From Actinomycetota bacterium (GTDB lineage: Bacteria > Actinomycetota > Actinomycetes > Nanopelagicales > Nanopelagicaceae), in the NCBI GenBank assembly GCA_026392845.1, contig JAPLBJ010000017.1:50880-114879 (forward strand): a stretch of 64,000 nt of DNA, in the 5' to 3' direction. Made by a program: the position numbers and the translations under genes. Every line of letters begins with the position of its first letter. Within the stretch, counting starts at the first letter, position 1. Under the pieces are notes generated by a model. The model did no database searches. It was not told where the DNA came from and was given only the letters and a program-made list of their open reading frames with translations. Below, one piece after another: positions 55,067 through 62,579 of this stretch.

Positions 55067-56470
55067 TCAATGCTTTTGTGGGATAAATAGCTTGGGAGCC
55101 AAACTCTTTCTTATTGCATTACGCGCCTCGGATAAGTTAGAAAATTCCCCTGATGCGATTGCTTGCATAGCAACATTACCAATCAATGTTGATTCAGTTG
55201 GGCCCGCGGAAATAACACATCCTGTTGCATCAGCTGCCATCTGATTGAGCAAATGAATCTGCGAACCACCACCTAGAATATGTATCTTCGTAATCTTCTT
55301 ACCCGTAACTTCTTCAATCTCTTCAAGAGTGCTTTTATAGGCAAGTGCCAAACTAATGAAAATACAACGGATGTAATCACCATGACTTTGTGGCTCTGGT
55401 TGATTACTTTCACGGCAGAATCGTGCAACCTTGTGTGGCATATCCCCTGGTGTTGCAAAGAGAAGATTGTTTGGATCAATAACCGATTTGAATGTTGAAT
55501 TCTCTGCTAGCGCAATGAGTTCAGTGAGTTCTGGGGTGAATCCTTCTTCGCGCCATGTTCGGCGGCATTCTTCGAAGATCCAAAGGCCAGTAATGTTTTT
55601 GAGAACACGAACTGTGTTTTCTACGCCAAGTTCATTCGTTAGATTTATTGCAAAGGCATCACTACCGCGAAATGGAATACTTGATTCAATACCAAGTAGC
55701 GACCATGTACCACTCGATAAATAAGCCTCAATTTCAGCATTTTCTATAGGTGCGCCAGCTACCGCTGAAGCAGTGTCATGTGAGCCAGTAGCAACAACCT
55801 TGATTCCATCGAGTGGTCCATGACCACGAATTACACCTAAATCACTTCCTGGTTCATGAAGCGCAGGAAAAAGACTTGCGCGCAATCCCAGTAATTCTAT
55901 GAGTTCGTAATCCCATGTGCGCGATTTTGTATCTAATAGCTGGGTTGTTGAGGCATTAGTTATTTCGGTAGATGCCACACCAGTGAGTGCATGGTTCATA
56001 AAATCTGGTACTAATAAAAATTGAGCAGCGCCAACATAGTTCGGATCTTCTTTTGCAGCCATCAATTGATAAATAGAATTCAGCGATAAGAATTGAATTC
56101 CAGTGGTCTGATAAATACGCTCTTTGCCATATTTCGCAAGTGTTGCCTCAAAAGCAACTTGATTTCGTGGATCACGGTATGAACGTATAGGTAATAGTTC
56201 TTTGCCAGAAGAATCTAGAAATCCATAGTCGACCGCCCAGGAATCAATTGCAAGGGAGGTAACAGGACCTAATGCCGCTGCTTTTTCAATACCTACGATT
56301 GACTCTTTGAGAATAAATTCCCAATCCCATCGCATAGCACCATCTTCATTAGTGATAACTTCATGAGGAAATCGATGCACAACATTGATATCGAAAGTAC
56401 CTGAATTAGTATCAACAAGTGCAACGCGTCCTGATGTTGCACCGAGATCTACTGCAATATAGCGGCCCAT
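55067..56470 (-). CDS. rhaB: Rhamnulokinase
   Basis: 467 aa FGGY kinase converting L-rhamnulose to L-rhamnulose 1-phosphate with ATP. VDLGATSGRVALVD binds phosphate, AIDSWAVDYGFLD is the sugar/catalytic region with the Asp, GSHDTASAVAGAP and LSSGTWSLLG are RhaB signatures, and GGGSQIHLLNQMAADATG closes the nucleotide site. The set of neighbours (isomerase, aldolase, mutarotase) supports rhamnose over other sugars. Confidence 0.95.
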   Translation of the reverse strand: MGRYIAVDLGATSGRVALVDTNSGTFDINVVHRFPHEVITNEDGAMRWDWEFILKESIVGIEKAAALGPVTSLAIDSWAVDYGFLDSSGKELLPIRSYRDPRNQVAFEATLAKYGKERIYQTTGIQFLSLNSIYQLMAAKEDPNYVGAAQFLLVPDFMNHALTGVASTEITNASTTQLLDTKSRTWDYELIELLGLRASLFPALHEPGSDLGVIRGHGPLDGIKVVATGSHDTASAVAGAPIENAEIEAYLSSGTWSLLGIESSIPFRGSDAFAINLTNELGVENTVRVLKNITGLWIFEECRRTWREEGFTPELTELIALAENSTFKSVIDPNNLLFATPGDMPHKVARFCRESNQPEPQSHGDYIRCIFISLALAYKSTLEEIEEVTGKKITKIHILGGGSQIHLLNQMAADATGCVISAGPTESTLIGNVAMQAIASGEFSNLSEARNAIRKSLAPKLFIPQKH

Positions 56471-56472
56471 GG

Positions 56473-58512
56473 TTAGCGCAAGAAAGCTGCTGCAACTCCA
56501 CCATCGACTGGAATATGAAGTCCCGTAGTAAGTGGTAATTCATTTGCACACAAAACAAATACTGCAGCAGCAATATGATCTGGAAGAACTTCCTTCTTCA
56601 AGATTGTGCGCTGTGCGTAATATTCGCCAAGTTTTTCTTCTTCTACTCCATAGACAGCAGCGCGTTGTGCACCCCATCCACTTGCAAAGATTCCAGAACC
56701 CTTTACTACTCCATCAGGATTTACGCCATTGACGCGTATTCCATATCCACCAAGTTCTGCAGCAAGTAAGCGAACTTGATGTGCTTGATCAGCCTTTGTT
56801 GCACCGTAAGCAACATTGTTTGGACCAGCAAATACGCTGTTTTTAGAGGAGATATAGACGATATCGCCTCCCATTTTCTGGGCGATCATTGCTTTAGCTG
56901 CTTCGCGTGATACAAGGAAAGAACCACGTGCCATTACATTATGTTGAACATCCCAATCAGTAACTGAAGTCTCAACGAGTGGCTTACTTATAGAGAGTCC
57001 AGCGTTGTTTACAACTAAATCAACTCCACCAAAAGCAAGTGCACATGCATCGATAGATGCTGCAACTGCGGCTTCATCAGTGACATCTACCGATACTGCG
57101 AATGCCTTATCTGCTCCACCAAGTTCTGCAGCAACTTTTTTTGCTGCTTCGAAGTCGCGGTCTGCGATAACCACACATGCACCTTCAGATGCGAGGCGCT
57201 CTGCAGTTGCTTTACCAATTCCTGAACCAGCACCGGTTACAAGTGCAATACGGCCGGCGAGTGCTTTTGGTTTTGGCATGCGACGAAGCTTTGCCTCTTC
57301 GAGTTCCCAATACTCAATATTGAACTTTTCAGATTCTGCAATTGGCTTATAACTTGAGACAGATTCTGCTCCGCGCATCACATTGATAGCATTGATGTAG
57401 AACTCGCCAGCAACACGTGCTGTTTGCTTATCTTTTCCGAAGCTAAACATTCCAACGCCTGGCACCAAGATAATAAGTGGATCCGCACCGCGCATCGCAG
57501 GTGATTCCTTAGTTGCATAGCGGTTGTAATAGTCGGCGTATCCCTTGCGATATTCCTCATGCAATTCATGCGCTCGAGCAATTACGGTTTCTAGAGGTGC
57601 ATCGGCGGGTGTATCTAGAATCATCGGAGACACTTTCGTGCGCAAGAAGTGATCCGGGCATGATGTACCGAGCGCGCCAAGGCGCGTTAGCTCTTTGCGT
57701 GAAATGAAATCAAGTACGACATCTGCATCGCTAAAGTTTCCAATCATGCGAGCATCGCGTGATGCGATTCCTCGAAGTGATGGAGCAAGTGCGGCTGCGC
57801 GAGCACGACGAGCATCTGGTGCAAGTGGCGCCCATTGCTTTACAACATCACCGAATGGATCTTTGCGACCATTATCGGCTAAGAACTTTTCGGCCTTATT
57901 TATAGCGTCAATAGAGCGCTTTTCACACTCTTCACTTGTGCTCGCCCACGTTGTTAGACCGTGACCGCCAAGGATTGCACCCTTTGCTGACGGATTCTTC
58001 TTTGCAAGTTCGGCAATATCTAGTCCTAATTGAAAGCCAGGGCGGCGCCAATCAATCCACAATATTTCATCCCCAAAACATTTCTTTGTCAGCGCACGAC
58101 CATCGGCGGCAGTCGCAAGAGCAATAATTGAATCTGGATGCAAGTGATCAACATGTGCAACATCGACTAGGCCGTGCATCGCTGTATCGATACTTGGCGC
58201 AGCGCCACTTTTTCCAAATGTGCAGTAGTCAAAGAGCGCAACCATTTCATCTTCATGTTCTAGTCCGCGATAAACATTAGCGAGTGCTTTCAATCGATCA
58301 AGATAGAGAGCAGCAAGTCCGCCCTCCTTCAGAGTTCCAAGATCTCCGCCAGAACCTTTAACATACATAACTTCTACATCAAGACCAGTTGATGGATCTT
58401 TTGTAGCACCTTTCGCTGATGTATTACCACCGGCATAGTTTGTATATTTTGGATTACTTCCCAGGCGATTACTACGACCTAATAACTCTTCAATTGTTTT
58501 ATGACTCGCCAT
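56473..58512 (-). CDS. Bifunctional rhamnulose-1-phosphate aldolase / lactaldehyde dehydrogenase
   Basis: 679 aa fusion. Residues ~1–390 form a class II aldolase with VDHLHPDSI and GGHGLTTW as zinc-ligand regions, cutting rhamnulose 1-phosphate to DHAP and L-lactaldehyde. Residues ~425–679 are an SDR (VTGAGSGIGKATAERL, YISSKNS, YGATKADQ) that oxidises the lactaldehyde to L-lactate with NAD. This known fusion (sometimes called RhaD/RhaE or RhaEW) replaces separate RhaD and AldA. 2 bp from rhaB, 6 bp from rhaI. Confidence 0.94.
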   Translation of the reverse strand: MASHKTIEELLGRSNRLGSNPKYTNYAGGNTSAKGATKDPSTGLDVEVMYVKGSGGDLGTLKEGGLAALYLDRLKALANVYRGLEHEDEMVALFDYCTFGKSGAAPSIDTAMHGLVDVAHVDHLHPDSIIALATAADGRALTKKCFGDEILWIDWRRPGFQLGLDIAELAKKNPSAKGAILGGHGLTTWASTSEECEKRSIDAINKAEKFLADNGRKDPFGDVVKQWAPLAPDARRARAAALAPSLRGIASRDARMIGNFSDADVVLDFISRKELTRLGALGTSCPDHFLRTKVSPMILDTPADAPLETVIARAHELHEEYRKGYADYYNRYATKESPAMRGADPLIILVPGVGMFSFGKDKQTARVAGEFYINAINVMRGAESVSSYKPIAESEKFNIEYWELEEAKLRRMPKPKALAGRIALVTGAGSGIGKATAERLASEGACVVIADRDFEAAKKVAAELGGADKAFAVSVDVTDEAAVAASIDACALAFGGVDLVVNNAGLSISKPLVETSVTDWDVQHNVMARGSFLVSREAAKAMIAQKMGGDIVYISSKNSVFAGPNNVAYGATKADQAHQVRLLAAELGGYGIRVNGVNPDGVVKGSGIFASGWGAQRAAVYGVEEEKLGEYYAQRTILKKEVLPDHIAAAVFVLCANELPLTTGLHIPVDGGVAAAFLR

Positions 58513-58518
58513 TAAAAA

Positions 58519-59685
58519 TTACGCTCCCCAGCCCGCTTGGTTGCCACCGACACGTTCGGTTGCAATTTTCTTTGCATATCCACTTGCTGCATATGCCTTC
58601 ATTGGTTCTGGATCTACTCCATTATCAGCACGGAATTCGCGAAGCAATGGACGAACATCAGTGTTGTACGCATCCATTAATACTTCATGGGCTGCTAATA
58701 CATCACCAGCAACCTGTGCTGCCTTGAGCGCACTCTGATCAACAGAGACTGCCTTAGCAACAGCCTCTTGCACGTTCATGATTGAGCGAATTTGACCAGG
58801 AATCTTTGCTTCAATGTTGTGGCATTGATCGAGTACATATGAAACAGGTGTACCGACATCAAAGCCACCACCAACATTTACTTCGTGCATAATGCGAAAG
58901 AGCTGGAATGGGTCTGCAGCACCAACAATAAGGTCATCATCAGCGTAGAAACGTGAGTTAAAGTCAAAGGCACCGAGGCGCTTTGCGCGCAGCAAATTAG
59001 CAACAATGAACTCAATATTTGTACCTGGTGCGTGGTGACCTGTATCGACAACAACCCACGCCTTTGGTCCAAGTGCTAAACAGTGCACAAGAGAAGTTCC
59101 CCAGTCAGGAACATCAGTGTGATAAAAAGCTGGCTCGAAGAATTTATATTCAAGAAGCAAACGCTGATTATCTCCAAGACGTGCATATGCCTTCTCAAGT
59201 GATTCGGCTAAACGATCTTGGCGCTCGCGAATACTGTCTTGTCCTGGATAGTTTGTGCCATCTGCAAACCACAACTTGAGATCGCGTACACCAGTGATAT
59301 CCATGATGTCGATACAATCGATAAGGTGTGCAACTGCCTTTGCGCGAATCTTTGGATCTGGATTACAGACAGAACCTAAAAGGTAATTATCATCTTGGAA
59401 TGTGTTTGAGTTGATTGTTCCAAGTGAAACACCTAGTGACTTTGCATGCTCTGAGAAGTTTTTATAGTCGGCAACTTTGTCCCATGGAATATGGAGTGCA
59501 ACAGTTGGCGCAGCACCGGTGTACTTATGTACTTGTGCGGCATCTGCAACTTTTTCATACGGATCGCGAGGAACTCCTGGTTGACCAAATACTTTGAAGC
59601 GCGTACCTGAATTACCGTACGCCCATGAAGGTGTCTCAATTGCTAATCGCTTGAGAACTGCTTTTACTTCTGCTGCATTTGCCAT
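58519..59685 (-). CDS. rhaI: L-rhamnose isomerase (RhaI type)
   Basis: 388 aa from ATG 59685 (MANAAEVKAVLKRL), with AGAGAG just upstream; the ORF-track start adds 26 residues over the rhaM stop. TIM-barrel metal isomerase turning L-rhamnose to L-rhamnulose. Regions ALHIPWD, LKLWFADGTNYPGQ, LLEYKFFEPAFYHTD, VVVDTGHHAPGTN and FDFNSRFYADDDL carry the metal ligands. It is the Pseudomonas-type enzyme, not E. coli RhaA. Confidence 0.94.
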   Translation of the reverse strand: MANAAEVKAVLKRLAIETPSWAYGNSGTRFKVFGQPGVPRDPYEKVADAAQVHKYTGAAPTVALHIPWDKVADYKNFSEHAKSLGVSLGTINSNTFQDDNYLLGSVCNPDPKIRAKAVAHLIDCIDIMDITGVRDLKLWFADGTNYPGQDSIRERQDRLAESLEKAYARLGDNQRLLLEYKFFEPAFYHTDVPDWGTSLVHCLALGPKAWVVVDTGHHAPGTNIEFIVANLLRAKRLGAFDFNSRFYADDDLIVGAADPFQLFRIMHEVNVGGGFDVGTPVSYVLDQCHNIEAKIPGQIRSIMNVQEAVAKAVSVDQSALKAAQVAGDVLAAHEVLMDAYNTDVRPLLREFRADNGVDPEPMKAYAASGYAKKIATERVGGNQAGWGA

Positions 59686-59701
59686 GATTCTCTCTTTTCC
59701 T

Positions 59702-60025
59702 TTATTTGAGGTAGAAAACGTTTTCGAGTGAGATAAAACCTTCATCGGCGCGCTTGTCGCCAAGTTCTAAAAAGAATGGAGCCATAAATTTCTGCCAGCG
59801 TTCATTTACTTCCTCTGATGCCATGCCAGCAAGGGCTGCCTGTAAATCTGGAGTTTCAAAATATCCAAAGAGGGAGCCATCACTTCGATCTAGAAAGAGT
59901 GAGTAGTTATGCCATCCTGTTTTTTCTAGAGCTGCCAACATATCTGGCCAGACCTTTGTATGGTGCAAGACATATTCATCGAGCATCTCTGTGCGAAGTT
60001 GTAAGCGAAAACCAACGCGCTCCAT
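59702..60025 (-). CDS. rhaM: L-rhamnose mutarotase
   Basis: 107 aa from ATG 60025 (MERVGFRLQL), with AAAGGGAG upstream; the ORF track extends it falsely through the promoter and operator. Family motifs LDEYVLHHTKVWPDML with the catalytic His, WHNYSLFLD, LFGYFET and a Trp in ERWQKFM. Feeds the isomerase the right anomer. First gene of the rha operon. Confidence 0.95.
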   Translation of the reverse strand: MERVGFRLQLRTEMLDEYVLHHTKVWPDMLAALEKTGWHNYSLFLDRSDGSLFGYFETPDLQAALAGMASEEVNERWQKFMAPFFLELGDKRADEGFISLENVFYLK

Positions 60026-60044
60026 ACATTTCTCCCTTTCACAA

Positions 60045-60100
60045 TTGAACCGTTTCACGGCTTGAAGCCCAATATTAGTTTCAGTATGAGCGTGAGTCAA
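60045..60100 (-). promoter_or_regulatory. Promoter and operator of the rha operon
   Basis: On the − strand, TTGACT (60100–60095) and TAATAT (60077–60072) are separated by exactly 17 bp. The operator TTGAACCGTTTCAC (60045–60058, + strand reading) lies just downstream of the expected start, where a bound LacI protein would block transcription. Confidence 0.82.
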
Positions 60101-60142
60101 TAAAAATAAGAAGAAACAAGGAGTGCCCCTGCCCTTTAAGAA

Positions 60143-60172
60143 TTGACACGATTCAATTGCAGAGAGCATTAT
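60143..60172 (+). promoter_or_regulatory. Autoregulated, probably leaderless promoter of the second LacI gene
   Basis: TTGACA (60143) is both a perfect −35 and the left half of the operator TTGACACGATTCAA (60143–60156). CATTAT (60167) at 18 bp serves as −10. The expected transcription start coincides with the ATG at 60180, so the mRNA would be leaderless; no ribosome site is present. Confidence 0.72.
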
Positions 60173-60179
60173 CGCCCTC

Positions 60180-61181
60180 ATGAGTGCGAACCTGCGTGAT
60201 GTAGCAAGGCAGGCTGGCGTATCAGTGGGCACTGTTTCCAATGTGCTCAATCGCCCCGATGTTGTATCACCAAAAACTCTTGAACGAGTTCAAAAAACCA
60301 TTGCACAACTTGGCTTTGTTCCCAATGGTTTTGCACGTCAATTGCGATCCGGTTACAGCCGCACCATCGGATTAGTAGTTCCTGATGTTGCAAACCCTTT
60401 CTTTACTGAAGTTGCACGCGGTGTCGAGGATGCAGCAAGTAAACGTGATTATGCAGTCTTTCTCTGTAACTCAGATGAAAGCTTGGAAAAAGAAAATAAG
60501 TATTTATCTGTCCTGATCCAACAGCAGGTCCGTGGCGTACTTATAACTCCCTCAGATTCAAAAAGTCACCAATACGAAAACTTACGAGAGCGTGGGATCT
60601 CTGTTGCACTTTTGGATACTGAAACGAAGAACGCTTCACAATGCTCTGTTTCAGTAGATGACGTACGTGGTGGAGAAATTGCCATTGAGCACCTTGCCTC
60701 ACTCGGCCACAGAGAAATTGCTTGGGTGACTGGTCCTGAAACTATTCCACAAGTGGCAGATCGAACGGCTGGTGTTATGCGCGCGGCAAAAATCGCTAAA
60801 GTTGAGATCTCTACTATTCGAGTGGCACTAATGAATAGTGCGCAAGGAACAGATGCGGTCAAAAAAATACTTGCCCTAAAAAAGATGCCCTCCGCCATAT
60901 TTTGCGGAAACGATCTATTGGCCTTTGGTGTAATGCGCGGCTTGCTCGATGCCGGTATAAAAATTCCAGAAGATGTTTCGCTACTTGGTTATGACGATAT
61001 TGCATTTGGAAACTCAGCAGCAGTTCCGCTCTCTTCAATTTCACAGCCTGCATATCAACTTGGCGTAACGGCAGCAGAATTATTGATTTCAGAATGTGAA
61101 GAGAATGAGGTTCACGCACACCAACAGATTAAGTTCCAGCCTCAATTAGTGATGCGAGCCTCAACTGCTACAAAGAAATAG
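60180..61181 (+). CDS. LacI-family regulator 2, probable rhamnose repressor
   Basis: 333 aa. Helix-turn-helix NLRDVARQAGVSVGTVSNVLNR, hinge with FARQLRSGYSR, then the sugar-sensing domain with VVPDVANPFFTEVARG and LLGYDDIAFGN. Divergent from rhaM, with an operator on each side of the intergenic region and a third before the importer operon. Controls rhamnoside uptake and breakdown; L-rhamnose or rhamnulose is the likely inducer (inference). Ends with no gap against the lactate dehydrogenase gene. Confidence 0.93.
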   Translation: MSANLRDVARQAGVSVGTVSNVLNRPDVVSPKTLERVQKTIAQLGFVPNGFARQLRSGYSRTIGLVVPDVANPFFTEVARGVEDAASKRDYAVFLCNSDESLEKENKYLSVLIQQQVRGVLITPSDSKSHQYENLRERGISVALLDTETKNASQCSVSVDDVRGGEIAIEHLASLGHREIAWVTGPETIPQVADRTAGVMRAAKIAKVEISTIRVALMNSAQGTDAVKKILALKKMPSAIFCGNDLLAFGVMRGLLDAGIKIPEDVSLLGYDDIAFGNSAAVPLSSISQPAYQLGVTAAELLISECEENEVHAHQQIKFQPQLVMRASTATKK

Positions 61182-62417
61182 TTAGTCTCTGCGCAACAAA
61201 TTGACATGTTTTGGCTGTAATTCATCGAGTGAATTAACACCAATAAGCTTCATATTTCGAATCATCTGAGTGCGCATGATCTCTAGTGCGCGTTCAACTC
61301 CGGCTTGTCCACCAGCCATGAGTCCGTACAAATATGCTCGACCTATGTAGGCAAATTGAGCACCATGAGCGACTGCTGCTAGTACATCTGCGCCATGCAT
61401 GATTCCTGAATCGATATGGAGTTCGTAATCTTTCTTGAACTCTTTTTTGATATCGGCGAGAAGGTGCAGTGGTACTTGCGCACGATCTATTTGTCGGCCA
61501 CCGTGATTAGAGAAAAGTACTGCATCTGCACCTAGTTCTGCTGCTTTCTTTGCATCTTCTAAGTTCTGAACACCTTTGATAATTAATTTACCATCCCATT
61601 GCTCACGAATCCATTTGAAATCTTCAAATGTCATTGTTGGGTCAAACATAAAGTCAAGAAGTTCGGCAACAGTTCCATTCCAACTTGAAAGGGAGGCAAA
61701 ACTGATTCCAGGAGTTGTTAGAAAATTCATCCACCAATTGGGACGTGGGAGCGCATTGAGAAGAGTTTTCACAGTTAGTGATGGTGGAACAGTGAGACCG
61801 TTATATGAATCACGCAAGCGATGGCCTGCAACAGGGACATCGACTGTGAGCATCAAGGTATTGACGCCAGCTTTCTTTGCGCGATCAACGAGTGCCATGC
61901 TTGCATCGCGGTCTTTCCACATATAGAGCTGGAACCAGTTATGACCATTAGGCGCCGCAGCAACTACATCTTCAATTGTTGTTGTACCAAGAGTTGAGAG
62001 CGCAAATGGAATTCCAAATTTTTCTCCAGCACGTGCAACAGCGCGCTCGCCCTCTGTCTGCATCATGCGTGTAAATCCAGTTGGCGCCAAACCAAAAGGC
62101 ATTTCAAATCTTTCACCTAAAGTTTCGCGAGTGATATCTACTTTTGAAACATCACGAAGAATATTTGGAATCAATTCAATATCTTTATATGCCTGGCGAG
62201 CGCGATCTAAACTCGACTCAGATTCTGCTGACCCATCTGTGTAATCGAAAGGACCCTTAGGTGTGCGCTTCTTTGCAATCGTACGTAAATCCCAAATTGT
62301 GTATGCCTTAGCAAGACGGGCCTTTTTGCGATGAATAGTGGGCATCTTAAACTTGAGTAGAGGCGCGAGCTCAGAGACCTTCGGGAATTGGCGCTTCACA
62401 TTCTTAGGCGATTTCAT
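61182..62417 (-). CDS. lldD: FMN-dependent alpha-hydroxy-acid (L-lactate) dehydrogenase
   Basis: 411 aa member of the lactate/glycolate oxidase family. FGLAPTGFTRMMQTEGE binds FMN, QLYMWKDRD and TVDVPVAGHRLRD follow, LIIKGVQNLEDA has the FMN Lys, and LFSNHGGRQID carries catalytic His and Arg. Next to the rhamnose genes it would turn the L-lactate made by the aldolase/dehydrogenase fusion into pyruvate, completing the pathway. Other 2-hydroxy acids cannot be excluded. Confidence 0.88.
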   Translation of the reverse strand: MKSPKNVKRQFPKVSELAPLLKFKMPTIHRKKARLAKAYTIWDLRTIAKKRTPKGPFDYTDGSAESESSLDRARQAYKDIELIPNILRDVSKVDITRETLGERFEMPFGLAPTGFTRMMQTEGERAVARAGEKFGIPFALSTLGTTTIEDVVAAAPNGHNWFQLYMWKDRDASMALVDRAKKAGVNTLMLTVDVPVAGHRLRDSYNGLTVPPSLTVKTLLNALPRPNWWMNFLTTPGISFASLSSWNGTVAELLDFMFDPTMTFEDFKWIREQWDGKLIIKGVQNLEDAKKAAELGADAVLFSNHGGRQIDRAQVPLHLLADIKKEFKKDYELHIDSGIMHGADVLAAVAHGAQFAYIGRAYLYGLMAGGQAGVERALEIMRTQMIRNMKLIGVNSLDELQPKHVNLLRRD

Positions 62418-62478
62418 ATAGGAATCCTAAAGGGCGTGGGAATAAAGGGCATCCCTAGTCGGTTCCTTCTATAGGAAA

Positions 62479-62522
62479 CCTGAGTCGCACCGACTCAACT
62501 TTGTGAGTATTATCGACTCAGG
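62479..62522 (+). promoter_or_regulatory. Two HAIR elements (HspR sites) before dnaK
   Basis: CCTGAGT-N7-ACTCAAC (62479–62499) and TGTGAGT-N7-ACTCAGG (62502–62522) both fit the HspR-associated inverted repeat CTTGAGT-N7-ACTCAAG. Their centres are 23 bp apart, about two helical turns. TATTAT (62508–62513) inside the second could be the −10. HspR with DnaK as corepressor is the known regulator in actinobacteria. An imperfect hairpin GGTTCCT...AGGAAACC (62461–62480) lies just upstream. Confidence 0.85.
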
Positions 62523-62579
62523 TACCAAGGCACCTCGACCTCAGATCGGGCTCGAGAGAAGAAAAAGGAGCACTACAAA

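Noticed and set aside
60026-60250. 75-residue N-terminal extension of rhaM in the ORF track
   Set aside because: It covers promoter, operators and the start of the divergent lacI gene, and has no similarity to the mutarotase family.
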